From: Chamaesiphon sp031376885
GTDB taxonomy: Bacteria > Cyanobacteriota > Cyanobacteriia > Cyanobacteriales > Chamaesiphonaceae
DNA: 64,000 bases
Direction: 5' to 3'
Assembly: GCA_031376885.1 (NCBI GenBank)
Contig: JANMEL010000110.1
Coordinates: 1 to 64,000, forward strand
Under the pieces are notes generated by a model. The model was not told the DNA's origin and made no database searches. It saw only the letters and a list, made by a program, of their open reading frames with translations. A program made the position numbers and the translations under genes. This document shows positions 8,685 to 17,478 of the stretch, one piece after another; position 1 is the first letter of the stretch, and each line of letters begins with the position of its first letter.

Positions 8685-9074
8685 TTAAATCCCTAATGGA
8701 CGATTGCTGTCGCAGACGGCAAGCCGTTCGAGCAAGTCTGGAGTTAGGATGACTTCATCATCTGATTCAGCCGGAATATCTTCAGGTTCTAAAGGCGGAA
8801 AACTAGATTTCGTTGGTAAAACAGTGGATATACTCCCTAACATCGATACCGTTTCTACTAATAGAGCTAAAGTGTCTGCATCTTCAGGATGATTTTCGAC
8901 TACTCGCACGGCTCTCATCACCACGCTCAAACCTTGCTGGAGCCGTTCGACATCGGTGGCTAACCCGACGAGCTGTTGGAAGTCATTTTCATTGAGAATG
9001 CGGTACTGTCCAGTTTTAGTTTGCAGTGTCCCTACAGTTCCAGGGGTAATAGTTAAGATCCGAGTTACCATCAA
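8685..9074 (-). CDS. Hypothetical protein, 129 residues
   Basis: Not recognised. It starts MMVTRILTITPGTVGTLQTK, with a likely small beta-rich N-terminus, a helical middle (VERLQQGLSVVMRAVRVVENH) and an acidic tail (PLEPEDIPAESDDEVI). No signal peptide or transmembrane segment. It lies between the PrlF-YhaV operon and the KilA-N gene on the same strand; the 107-bp gap to prlF argues for a separate transcript. No function can be assigned. Confidence 0.55.
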   Translation of the reverse strand: MMVTRILTITPGTVGTLQTKTGQYRILNENDFQQLVGLATDVERLQQGLSVVMRAVRVVENHPEDADTLALLVETVSMLGSISTVLPTKSSFPPLEPEDIPAESDDEVILTPDLLERLAVCDSNRPLGI

Positions 9075-9142
9075 TGGGTTTGTTTTTGCGTAAATGTCAT
9101 TGCTACTAACCGATCGATCGCGAATATCTAGCTAGAGTTGGA

Positions 9143-9772
9143 TTAAATCCAAACGTAGGAACATCCATGCTTCAATATTTTTCCCTGAATTTTGAGCGGC
9201 TTCCCCGCTTTTTTTGTCATCTCTTCAAGTACCTCGCGGGGATAGATATCTGTACGGTCACTCATCGAATGGAGCCAATGCGGGAGATACTGTTCAAACG
9301 TCAATCCTTTTGGATGTTGAGGTATCGCACGAACAAAGTAGCATTTTGCGATTAGTTCGACCTCTTCTATACCTTTATTCTTTGCTCGATGCGCCATCTC
9401 CTTTACTTTCACCACTTCATCCATTCGAGCGGCAATTTGAGCGGGTGTATCGACTTGGAATGTTCGGATTTTTTCTTTGAGTAATGCGTTTTCTTCTTTC
9501 AGTTGGACGTTCTGCTCGACAACCTCCGCAGTAAACCCAGGATTACACCAAGCGGCAAAGATAGCGGCTAATTCTGGGTGCGCCCATGTCCCCTGCTCTT
9601 TTCCTCGACCTCTGATCGTGATTACTGGATTTTCAATGTCTGGGTGGGATGCACTGAATTTAACAATCGCGTCCTTTCCAGTTTTGCGGTTTATCCAAGA
9701 TCTCAATTCTTTCCCCGTCGATCTTGCTATTTCTGATAAGTTTTTGTAATTTTCGGGAATGGCTGCATTCAT
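9143..9772 (-). CDS. KilA-N domain DNA-binding protein
   Basis: 209 residues. The N-terminal ~95 residues are a KilA-N domain (NLSEIARSTGKELRSWI, then RGRGKEQGTWAHPELAAIFAAWCNPGF). A short coiled coil follows (VVEQNVQLKEENALLKEKI), then a C-terminal region with EVELIAKCYFVRAIPQHPKG. KilA-N proteins are DNA-binding regulators of phages and large DNA viruses, also found on cyanobacterial mobile elements. The start codon lies inside the first of two tandem 29-bp repeats, which suggests autoregulation. Confidence 0.85.
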   Translation of the reverse strand: MNAAIPENYKNLSEIARSTGKELRSWINRKTGKDAIVKFSASHPDIENPVITIRGRGKEQGTWAHPELAAIFAAWCNPGFTAEVVEQNVQLKEENALLKEKIRTFQVDTPAQIAARMDEVVKVKEMAHRAKNKGIEEVELIAKCYFVRAIPQHPKGLTFEQYLPHWLHSMSDRTDIYPREVLEEMTKKAGKPLKIQGKILKHGCSYVWI

Positions 9773-9825
9773 AATTATGATATCACAATTTGTGAGTTCA
9801 TAATTATGATATCACAATTTGTGAG
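9768..9825. promoter_or_regulatory. Two tandem 29-bp repeats covering the KilA-N start, likely operator
   Basis: 9768-9796 and 9797-9825 are identical. Each contains the near-palindrome TCACAATTTGTGA and the palindrome ATAATTAT. The gene's ATG (complement of 9770-9772) is inside the first unit. Direct repeats with internal dyads over a start codon are typical repressor operators; the KilA-N protein itself is the obvious candidate ligand. Confidence 0.7.
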
Positions 9826-9950
9826 TTCTAACTGGGGCAGAAATAGGCTACTCACTGCGTAGCCTATCTCAATTTCTTGTACTGTTGACGCTCACACCTT
9901 GCCAACGGCATTGCGTAGCTGTTGGTGAAGCCTCTTCGTCAGGAGAAGTA

Positions 9951-11063
9951 TCAATTCCCAATTACTACCCTCACCCTCACCTGCCCACTCCCCCATTGCT
10001 CCCGAAGTAACCAGATCGCATCTCCCAACGGACAACTATTAAACTCCAACTTCCGCCCCTGTTTAATCACAGTAGCCAACTGTTGGGGTTTCGACTGAAT
10101 GCTAATCTGCTCCTCGTCGTCAAGATCGATCGATCCTGTCAAATACACCATCCCATTAGGAAACCGTTCCCCCAACTCTACCAATTTCGGCAATATCTCC
10201 TCATCAACCCAAGTTATAGATTCGATCGATGTCCGAATCTTCCGCCCCACCTTACCCGTGATTCGTTCGCTGACAATTTGATGTCCCAGATCCGATCGAT
10301 TACTCACCTGATACAATTCGGGAGAATTGAGAATTGAGAATTGAGAATTGACACTTCGGCTCCGCTCAGTGCGAGGAATTGGGAGTTGAGAGGTAACGAT
10401 GAAGGTATTTGCGTCCTTTTGTTCGATGACGGCAAAATCTCCATTGATTCTGGTGCGATCGAATGTTCTCACTCCATCGATATGCACAATAATTTCATGA
10501 CTACTCCCCTTTTGATTCATCAACTCCTGAACTCCACGCGGAGTCGCTAGAATCTCATTCAGAGTAAATCCCATCCCCCCATGAGTATTGATGTTGAGTA
10601 CTAATAATAGTGCCGCCACCACCAAAACTAAAATAGAATACTCCCAATTACTACCCGTGGATAGTCGAAGATTTCGATTCCCAGGTACGACACATCTAAG
10701 TGTGGTGGGGAAAAACAATTGAATCCCCGACTTAGTAATCAAATCGACAAGATAACCAAACGTGTACCCAATTTCGATCGCGTGAGCCAAACGCCAAGAT
10801 ACGATCGAACCATAAGCCATTCCATACACCACCGCCCCAACTACTATTGAAGCGAGGATAGAGTGAGTACAGCTCCGGTGTGGGAGACGTTTTTCGAGGA
10901 AGCTGCTAATGGGGAATAGTACCCGCCCCGCTGGTGACTTACTCAGATCCACATCGGGCAAGAGTCCAGCAATCGCACCAACACTCACCACCAATGGATC
11001 CGCTGTACCCACCATTAAACTAGTCATCAAACCACTAATTGCAAGGTGCGTTAAGGTCATCAT
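9951..11063 (-). CDS. YdjM-like (metal-dependent hydrolase, DUF457) membrane protein
   Basis: 370 residues. The first ~170 residues match the YdjM/DUF457 inner-membrane family: LTHLAISGLMTSL, GAIAGLLPDVDLS, HRSCTHSILASIVVGAVVYG and further hydrophobic helices, with conserved His/Asp that could bind metal. The C-terminal ~200 residues are soluble and unusual for the family. Around residues 228-245 the protein carries a segment encoded by 7-bp AATTGAG repeats (10321-10350) plus a dispersed small repeat, which looks like a later in-frame insertion. Same-strand neighbour of an AAA+ ATPase; a joint function is possible. Confidence 0.75.
   Translation of the reverse strand: MMTLTHLAISGLMTSLMVGTADPLVVSVGAIAGLLPDVDLSKSPAGRVLFPISSFLEKRLPHRSCTHSILASIVVGAVVYGMAYGSIVSWRLAHAIEIGYTFGYLVDLITKSGIQLFFPTTLRCVVPGNRNLRLSTGSNWEYSILVLVVAALLLVLNINTHGGMGFTLNEILATPRGVQELMNQKGSSHEIIVHIDGVRTFDRTRINGDFAVIEQKDANTFIVTSQLPIPRTERSRSVNSQFSILNSPELYQVSNRSDLGHQIVSERITGKVGRKIRTSIESITWVDEEILPKLVELGERFPNGMVYLTGSIDLDDEEQISIQSKPQQLATVIKQGRKLEFNSCPLGDAIWLLREQWGSGQVRVRVVIGN
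10321..10395. repeat. In-frame repeat insertion within the YdjM-like gene
   Basis: 10321-10350 is a run of AATTGAG heptamers, followed by a short GC-richer repeat (CGGCTCCGCTCAGTGCGAGG). The heptamer type also occurs near 32.0 and 36.15 kb in intergenic DNA. Here it is translated in frame as part of the YdjM-like protein. Confidence 0.7.
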
Positions 11064-11072
11064 AGGGGTTTA

Positions 11073-11135
11073 GTGGAGAGTGGAGAGTGGAGAGTGGAGA
11101 GTGAATAGTGAATAGTGGATGGTGGATGGTGGATA
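11073..11135. repeat. Nine tandem heptamers (GTGGAGA/GTGAATA/GTGGATG)
   Basis: Four GTGGAGA, two GTGAATA, two GTGGATG and one GTGGATA follow without gaps, an STRR-type short tandem repeat typical of cyanobacteria. It lies just upstream of the YdjM-like gene start (minus strand), in the gene-free stretch 11064-11414. That stretch otherwise holds two dispersed small repeats (about 11186-11215 and 11258-11290) and a strong hairpin. Confidence 0.85.
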
Positions 11136-11315
11136 GGTTTCCCCCACCCACAAAAATTCCCCCCACCCACAAAAAAACAAATAGATTCCGCCAAGCGGAG
11201 GCTACCCCAACGGTATCAGCAAACCCCCAACTCACAACTCAAACCCTGTGAGGGGGGGTTCTGCGAAGGCAGAGGCTACGCCAACGGGGGGGGACACTCC
11301 CCCAACCGATGGGGG

Positions 11316-11339
11316 GTCTGGGGGTCAGAACCCCCAGAC
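11316..11339. terminator. Perfect 10-bp GC-rich hairpin (4-nt loop)
   Basis: 11316-11325 and 11330-11339 (GTCTGGGGGT / ACCCCCAGAC) pair perfectly around a 4-base loop. It lies downstream of the minus-strand AAA+ ATPase gene, so it could be its terminator, though there is no clear T-run on that strand. It may instead be a palindromic repeat. Confidence 0.5.
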
Positions 11340-11414
11340 TCCTTTGTTCTCTTAGCACTAGAAATGCCAACGGATCTGGCACAAGAAATCTGCAAACAAA
11401 CGCAACCACCCCCA

Positions 11415-12233
11415 CTAACTAACCCGTTTACTCTCTCTAGGCAACGATCGCAACATATGAGTCAAACCAATCAACAACGCCCCACACATCCCCGCAATCA
11501 CATACAGCAGCTTACTATCAGTACCAACAGCAAAGAATCGCAACATCACAAACCCCGTCGCACCCAGGATAATCAACGGAGTCACATCAAAATAATCTCC
11601 TCTATCCCCCACCTCCACCTCCAAACCTAAATACTCCTCATCGATCGATCGAATCGCCAACGCCGGATTACCACCCGCCCGTTGCTGCAAATCTGCCAAT
11701 TGAGACTGACTCAAATCCAACCCCCGCACCACCGCCGCCGCCGTCATCAAATCTCGAATGAAATAATCCGGTAACGGACGTAATATCAAAGCTGGAGTAT
11801 TCAGGAAAATATCCGTTCTTGGTGGCTTAGTAGCCGCCAATAGCAGCGAAACCCCCTGTCTCTGGATGTTTTTCAGCCAAGAGCGGAACTTAGGATCTAA
11901 TTGGTGAGCATCGTCAAAGATGAGGAAAGTAGCCGGATTCGATCGCAAATAGTCCGCCACCGCCCACCGCAACTTCTCCACCGTCATCGCCTTTCCATCC
12001 ATTTCGATCGTTTCCACCGCCAACTGTTCGCAAATCGAGATGAGCATTTGTCTTTGGGTAGCCGGAGCCAAAATCGCCGCCAACAAGAACCCATCAACAG
12101 TTAGCTCATCCCGCACCGCATCCAACAACACCGTCTTTCCACTCCCCTCATCTCCACAGAGCAGAATTGAGCCATTAGCCTTCAAAGCCGCTAGGATTCT
12201 GGCTTTCTCCTCTAACCGATAGATTTTGAACAT
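11415..12233 (-). CDS. Membrane-anchored AAA+ ATPase, TniB/ExeA-like
   Basis: 272 residues. Walker A is CGDEGSGKT (about 25-35), Walker B is FLIFDDAHQL (about 108-117), and a sensor segment SLLLAATKPPR follows; the layout resembles TniB/ExeA-type AAA+ proteins. Residues ~215-262 form two transmembrane helices (VTPLIILGATGFVMLRFFAV and LLYVIAGMCGALLIGLT), so the ATPase should be tethered to the membrane with its N-terminal domain in the cytosol. No transposase lies nearby, so a transposition role is not supported. It sits between the HTH-like gene and the YdjM-like gene. Confidence 0.75.
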   Translation of the reverse strand: MFKIYRLEEKARILAALKANGSILLCGDEGSGKTVLLDAVRDELTVDGFLLAAILAPATQRQMLISICEQLAVETIEMDGKAMTVEKLRWAVADYLRSNPATFLIFDDAHQLDPKFRSWLKNIQRQGVSLLLAATKPPRTDIFLNTPALILRPLPDYFIRDLMTAAAVVRGLDLSQSQLADLQQRAGGNPALAIRSIDEEYLGLEVEVGDRGDYFDVTPLIILGATGFVMLRFFAVGTDSKLLYVIAGMCGALLIGLTHMLRSLPRESKRVS

Positions 12234-12362
12234 GAGTGGGAGAGTTGAAACTAGTCATCAAAAATAGTCCGAAAATCAAAGGTAAAGCCCAAAAATCACT
12301 GAGTATAAGCAAGATTCCCAGTAAAAAAGCACTCACCAAATCCTCAACGATCGAGCCAATCT

Positions 12363-13007
12363 TTAAGCCGCTTTCATTTGTTGCACGTTGGCGACTAACG
12401 ATGCGGCTAATTCTTTTGGGTCGATTTTCGTGAACTGAATACTATCTACCTGTTCCCGTAACTCCGAACTTAATAGATGTGGATTATTCAGATATCGATC
12501 GGCTAAAGCACTCTCAGCCATAATCATCGCCGTCGCTCGAAGTTGGGCATTTTGCATCAGATGTTCCGTCAACAAATTATTACCCACCGGATTCGGTAAA
12601 GTTCCCGTAAATTCTCCAGTCACACTCGAAAAAAGATCGGAGCGTCCAGTTACACTATTCAACTCTTGAGTGCATGTCGTCGCTAATTCTCCACCTTCTC
12701 CATCATCATCTACATCCATCTCTGGAATTATCCCACTATCTTCTGGTACCGAATCAACCATATTATCCGAATAATTAGCTAGTAACTTGGGATAACCATC
12801 AGTGCTACCAGTTTCTAGAATATATCGATCGAACTCAGTAAACAACTCTAACTGTTCCGCTGTTAGTAGATAATGTCTCCCCTCCTTCACTAGTCGATCG
12901 GGAGTCAGACCCAGCATCGCCAAACGGTTTACCCGCGTATTCTTACCGATGTTGAAACGTTTATCGAGCGCGGACGTTCTAATAAATGGACTTGGATCGA
13001 TCGACAT
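12363..13007 (-). CDS. Hypothetical protein with possible MerR/excisionase-like N-terminus
   Basis: 214 residues. The N-terminal 60 residues (FIRTSALDKRFNIGKNTRVNRL, then GLTPDRLVKEGRHYLLTAEQL) could form a winged HTH reading DNA. The middle is acidic and low complexity (EMDVDDDGEGGE), and the C-terminus is helical (LMQNAQLRATAMIMAESALADR). No catalytic motif. Likely upstream partner of the AAA+ ATPase on the same strand (129-bp gap). Regulator or adaptor role is a guess. Confidence 0.55.
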   Translation of the reverse strand: MSIDPSPFIRTSALDKRFNIGKNTRVNRLAMLGLTPDRLVKEGRHYLLTAEQLELFTEFDRYILETGSTDGYPKLLANYSDNMVDSVPEDSGIIPEMDVDDDGEGGELATTCTQELNSVTGRSDLFSSVTGEFTGTLPNPVGNNLLTEHLMQNAQLRATAMIMAESALADRYLNNPHLLSSELREQVDSIQFTKIDPKELAASLVANVQQMKAA

Positions 13008-13838
13008 AATCTTAAAAAATAATTAAAAGATAATTTAAACATTCGGCACAAGCAAAATACTCGTCCCAACATCAAAAATTGGAATAATTATTAATAATAC
13101 CCCCATTGTTAAAAGAAAATACATCACCAGGATATTTTAAGTCTTTTGTATTAAAAGCGGGTACTCTAAATAGGATAAATTGCGTAATATCTCCCGACAG
13201 TAAATAAATTATCTAGACAATATATATTCTAGCGGCTCATCTACAGATTTGTAGATCTGTTTGTTGTATAAAATAGTTCGAGCAGATCGGCTAGATTACT
13301 AGGCTATTTAATTAGCGGTAGTTTCAAAAAATACCTGGCTCGATTTGTGGAGAAAGCCATGAGTCATTTTTGAGCGATCGATCTTCTTTTTCTCGGTCGC
13401 TAGATCCTTTGCCGTTTTCAAATCAAACTAACTGTAAAATCATATCGATAGTTATATTTTATTTACACTAGAATATTAAAACAATATAACATGCACCAAA
13501 TATGCTACTCTATTATTATATTTTTCAGTTGTGGCAATTATGACTAGATATCCCATCACCCAATCCCGTCATCCACCCTAAAACTAAAATTACCCCAAAC
13601 CAGCTCAGAAAGCTAGATTGAGGTATTAGTAGCCGATGATACTCCCGCAAAGATTGTCATCGAAGTGTAGAGAAATCTACAAATTATGTTCAAAAACATC
13701 ACGCTATCAGGGTGATAGGGATACCCCAATTTTAAGGGGCAATTGTCAACAAAACAATAGTAAATTAAGCTCAATTTTCTCCCTTCCTTACTCTTACAAA
13801 ATAGCGTGGTGTATCTACCCTACCAACATACACCGACC
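13008..13838. other. 830-bp gene-free, AT-rich region upstream of the PrimPol/DUF927 gene
   Basis: Divergent upstream region between the HTH-like gene (minus) and the replication gene (plus). No coding frame I believe. It contains several small dyads near its right end (TGTAGAG/CTCTACA-like around 13665-13685, CTATCAGGGTGATAG near 13702-13717, CCCC/GGGG near 13723-13739). Such structure next to a replication gene is compatible with a promoter/operator or origin, but I see no tandem iteron set here. Confidence 0.4.
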
Positions 13839-16586
13839 ATGAATGTAAGAACAATCGCTGCTTTAGATACATTACCAGCACAATTTGCGCTCACTCCAGT
13901 TCGTGCCAAAGCCCCCTATCTGACCAACTGGCAATCGATCGACACCAGCCGCGAAGATATCGCCAAAGACATCACCAGTGGGAAAGCAGATGGATATGGG
14001 ATTAAATTGGGCATCCCCAGCGGTGGCATTTGTGCGATCGATATCGATGGTACCGCCGCTCGACAGAAATTAATCGACATCATGGGCGATGTAGAAATGC
14101 CTCTGACTGTCGAATTTGCTAGCGGTAAACTCGATCGCTCTCAATATTTATTTACAATCCCCCAAGAATTATGGGTTACACTCACGTCCAAGAGTGACAA
14201 AATCCCCAATGACGGCGGAGTTGAAGAATTTGGCTTCTTCTGGACGGGACGACAATCTGTACTTCCACCATCAGCACATCCAGAGACAGATGGATATTTT
14301 TGGGTACATTCTCCAGATGATGCACCAATCGCACTCATCCCCAACCCTTTATTAGAGTACTGGCTGAATTTAATTAGTCCACCTGTCTCCAAGAGGATCG
14401 ACAATCGCTCAAATACTCCAACTATTCCTGTCAAGCCAGAAAATATTTTAACTATTCCGATCGAGCGATTACTCACCAAAGAGCATCGCTCCATCCTCAA
14501 TGGCACCAGTCAAGGTGGACGAAATAGTACCGGAGCGAGTTTAGCACGGGATTTAATTGGTGTTGCTGCATTGAGATCGATCGAGTGTGACTATCGCGGT
14601 TCAGATTATACCCTCACCATCGAAGGTGATGCTGAGGACTTATTTTATAGCTACTGCGATGGCTGTAACCCTCCATTAGCCGATCGTGAATCGACACAGA
14701 TTTGGAAATCAGCACAACATACCGCCGACGGTGAGCCATGTATCCGCGATCTAGAGCTGCTCAAAAATTGTGCCCGCTCTTATCTCAAAGAAGCTCTCTC
14801 GAACACAAAGAAAGCACCAGCCACCCCAAAGAAACCACGCCAGCCAGTTGAAAACAACCAAATTTTCCACTTCATCAGCAGCATTGAAACTGGACTATAT
14901 AAGGTAGGCTCCAAAGACGAATATGACGAGCGACAAGAGGTGCGTGAGTATATTGGGAATCACCTCACTGCGATTGGTTATATCAATAACCTCGATGGTG
15001 ATGGTGCAGGACTAATATTAGAATTCAAAACCATCAAAGGTGAAACTCGCCGCTGGACGATGCTCAGAGCCTATTTAGCGGGAGATGGTAATGCGATCGC
15101 CGAAGGACTATTGAGTCGCGGCTACACCTACAAACGCAAACAAAAAAGCGTGCTGCTCGACTATATCCAGGGACTGGGGGCAGATATCGAAAATAACTAT
15201 ACCATTACCGATTCCAGTGGGTGGGTAGGTAAATCTTTCGTCCTCCCCCACAAGACTCATGGTGACGAAACTCTCAAGTTCAGGGATGTAGAACCCAGTC
15301 CAGAAGCCATCACAGAACTAAAAGGAACACTAGAAGGTTGGAAAGATAACGTTGCAGCTAAATGTGCCGGAAATTCTCGGCTCATCTTCGGTTTGGGAAC
15401 CAGCTTCGCCGCTCCTCTACTCCCCATCGTCAATATCGAGTCTGGTGGTTTTCATCTAGTTGGAATCTCATCCCAAGGTAAGACCACCATCTTATCTGTA
15501 GCCGCTTCAGTAACGGGAATCAAAGATATCCCCCACTGGCGGACTACGACTAATGGCTTAGAGAGTACCGCCACCGCTTTCAATCATCTCTGTTTACCCT
15601 TGGATGAAATCCATCAAGCCGATGCCAAAGATGTTGGGAATATGGCTTATATGCTTGCCAACGGACAGGGTAAAGCACGGATGAAAAAAGACCTTACCAA
15701 TCGAAAACCAAAGACTTGGCAGTTAATGGTTTTATCGTCTGGTGAGGTTAGCTTAGGTAACTACATGAAGACCGCTAATATCACCCAAAAAGGCGGTCAG
15801 GAGGTTCGTTTACCAGATGTCCCAGCCATGCCCCTCAATGCTGAATATGGTTGCTTTGAGACGATTCACGGAGCAGATACGGCGGTTCAGTTTATCTCGA
15901 CTCTAGAAGCAGCGGTGAAGGAGCATCATGGTACTGCTCTGGATGCCTTCCTAGCTCGGTTGGTGGTTGACTGTCAAGATCCAAAGTTTGCGGGGAATTT
16001 GTCAAAACAAGTTCACGAGGTGGCGGCGAAATTATGTGAAGGGACGAAAGACAACGCGGTTGGACGTGTTGCTAAACGTTTTGCATTGCTACAGGTGGTA
16101 CTGGGGTTAGCTCATAAGTACGAGCTGCTGCCTTTTCCAGTTGAGGATATTGAGTGGAGTGTTGGTTTGTGCTTTCAAGATTGGTTAGCAGCCAGGGGTG
16201 GAGATGGATCGATCGAGATTAAACAGGCGATCGAACAGATTGAACACCTACTCATCTCAAACGAGTTTAGCGATCGTGTTTATGACCTTCGTGAAGGGGA
16301 TACCAAGACTATCCGAAACCTACTGGCTTACCGCAAGGTTGGGCTGGAAAAGGAGACAGAGGAATTTTGGGTACCTCCAACGGTATTCGACAAAGAGTTC
16401 GTTTTAGGGGTCAATAAAGCGGAGCTGGTGAAGGAGTTGCAGCGGCTTGGTTGGTTGTTACCACCTCGTGCTGACGGCAAAGCATTCCTTCAACGACAAG
16501 TAAATAATAAGCGCAATTATTACTACGTCTTCGGAAAATGTGTTTTTGACGGTGAGCACCGTGAGCACTATGAGCAGGAGGGGTAA
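13839..16586 (+). CDS. Replication protein: N-terminal PrimPol domain plus DUF927 helicase-like domain
   Basis: 915 residues from the ATG at 13839; a GTG at 13806 is possible but weaker. The first ~190 residues look like a bifunctional primase/polymerase: APYLTNWQSID, GYGIKLGIPSGGICAIDID with the catalytic DxD, and RQSVLPPSAHPETDGYFWV. The C-terminal half is a DUF927 domain: DSSGWVGKSFVLP, GFHLVGISSQGKTTILSVAA (Walker A-like GISSQGKTT), and LCLPLDEIHQADAKDV (Walker B-like). Such fusions replicate plasmids and integrative elements. The last codons (encoding EHREHYEQ) run into an array of GTGAGCACC repeats that continues beyond the stop. Two decayed copies of its 3' end occur at about 16.98-17.34 and 23.56-23.61 kb. 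Confidence 0.85.
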   Translation: MNVRTIAALDTLPAQFALTPVRAKAPYLTNWQSIDTSREDIAKDITSGKADGYGIKLGIPSGGICAIDIDGTAARQKLIDIMGDVEMPLTVEFASGKLDRSQYLFTIPQELWVTLTSKSDKIPNDGGVEEFGFFWTGRQSVLPPSAHPETDGYFWVHSPDDAPIALIPNPLLEYWLNLISPPVSKRIDNRSNTPTIPVKPENILTIPIERLLTKEHRSILNGTSQGGRNSTGASLARDLIGVAALRSIECDYRGSDYTLTIEGDAEDLFYSYCDGCNPPLADRESTQIWKSAQHTADGEPCIRDLELLKNCARSYLKEALSNTKKAPATPKKPRQPVENNQIFHFISSIETGLYKVGSKDEYDERQEVREYIGNHLTAIGYINNLDGDGAGLILEFKTIKGETRRWTMLRAYLAGDGNAIAEGLLSRGYTYKRKQKSVLLDYIQGLGADIENNYTITDSSGWVGKSFVLPHKTHGDETLKFRDVEPSPEAITELKGTLEGWKDNVAAKCAGNSRLIFGLGTSFAAPLLPIVNIESGGFHLVGISSQGKTTILSVAASVTGIKDIPHWRTTTNGLESTATAFNHLCLPLDEIHQADAKDVGNMAYMLANGQGKARMKKDLTNRKPKTWQLMVLSSGEVSLGNYMKTANITQKGGQEVRLPDVPAMPLNAEYGCFETIHGADTAVQFISTLEAAVKEHHGTALDAFLARLVVDCQDPKFAGNLSKQVHEVAAKLCEGTKDNAVGRVAKRFALLQVVLGLAHKYELLPFPVEDIEWSVGLCFQDWLAARGGDGSIEIKQAIEQIEHLLISNEFSDRVYDLREGDTKTIRNLLAYRKVGLEKETEEFWVPPTVFDKEFVLGVNKAELVKELQRLGWLLPPRADGKAFLQRQVNNKRNYYYVFGKCVFDGEHREHYEQEG

Positions 16587-16796
16587 AAGCCAAAGCTAGA
16601 AATAGATTCAGCTTTTGAAGACGTGCTCACGATTCAAATTTAACTCGTGAGCACCGTGAGCAGCCAAGGCAATATTAACCCTCAGTGCTCACGGTGCTCA
16701 CAACAATTTTTGGAGTTGTGAGCAGCTAATTTAGGTTTAAAACCCTTTCTCTGAAAGGGTTTTAAGCTTGCTGCTCACGGTGCTCACCGTGCTCAC
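16552..16796. repeat. GTGAGCACC / GGTGCTCAC array at the 3' end of the PrimPol gene
   Basis: At least twelve copies of GTGAGCA(C) or its reverse complement lie between 16552 and 16796. GTGAGCA starts at 16552, 16561, 16647, 16656 and 16718; TGCTCAC occurs at about 16624, 16686, 16695, 16772, 16781 and 16790. Adjacent copies have a 9-bp period. The array starts inside the coding sequence and extends about 210 bp past the stop. Iterons for the encoded replication protein are the simplest hypothesis. Confidence 0.8.
16739..16763 (+). terminator. Rho-independent-like terminator after the PrimPol gene
   Basis: A perfect 11-bp stem (16739-16749 with 16753-16763) closes on a 3-base loop. The right arm ends in TTTT. 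It lies about 150 bp after the PrimPol stop, within the GTGAGCAC array. Confidence 0.7.
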
Positions 16797-16982
16797 GGCT
16801 AAAAACACATTTTCAGATTCCGATCTGAAAAATGCCCGAAAAAAAGTTGGCCGTCGCTCATATCGTTCGCAAAGCGTGTCGTAAGACGACGAACGCCAGG
16901 GATGGGATCTGTATCTCGATCGTCTCTCGACTTGCCAATACAGCACTTCGCGATTGAGTGGGCTATCTCTGAATGTTTTCAG

Positions 16983-17339
16983 GATTAGTTAGCAGCCAGG
17001 GGTGGAGATGGATCGATCGAGACTAAACAGGCGATTGATCGGATCGAACATCTACTCGTGACTAATGAGTTTAGCGATCGTCGTTAGACGACGCGCAAGC
17101 TTCGGGTTATGGATCTAAGGGATGGTGATACCAAGACCATCCGAAATCTACTGGCTTACCGTAAGGTTGGCGTAGAAAAAGCCACAGAGGAGTTTTGGGT
17201 ACCTACCACAGTCTTCGATAAAGAGTTCATCGTAGGGGTGAATAAGGCGGAGCTGGTGAAGGAATTACAGCGGCTTGGGTGGCTGCTACCACCTCGTCCA
17301 GATGGCACGAGCGATTCGCATCCGAAAAATCAACGGTAA
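16983..17339 (+). pseudogene. Decayed duplicate of the PrimPol/DUF927 C-terminus
   Basis: The stretch repeats roughly 16170-16480 of the intact gene: the segment around GCCAGGGGTGGAGATGG, then DLRDGDTKTIRNLLAYRKVG, EEFWVPTTVFDKEF and LVKELQRLGWLLPPR. Reading is broken by a stop and a GC-richer 30-base insertion near 17083-17110. No promoter or start is expected. It shares its upstream flank with a second remnant near 23.4-23.6 kb. Confidence 0.85.
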
Positions 17340-17478
17340 AGCAAATTTATTCGCTCAATTGTGCCGGATTACCTATCTAGAATCGTCGCTTTCTGGTACA
17401 TTACAGGGTGTAACTGTGAGATGGAAAATTCCCACCTCTCGCACTAGATACTTTTAAACCCCTGATAGACATAGCATA

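Noticed and set aside
12236..12433. Small plus-strand frame between the ATPase and HTH-like genes
   Set aside because: Partly antisense to the HTH-like gene and lacking any ribosome site or recognisable pattern.
13806..13838. Upstream GTG start for the PrimPol gene
   Set aside because: Adds only 11 residues (MVYLPYQHTPT) without a ribosome site; the conserved part starts after ATG 13839.
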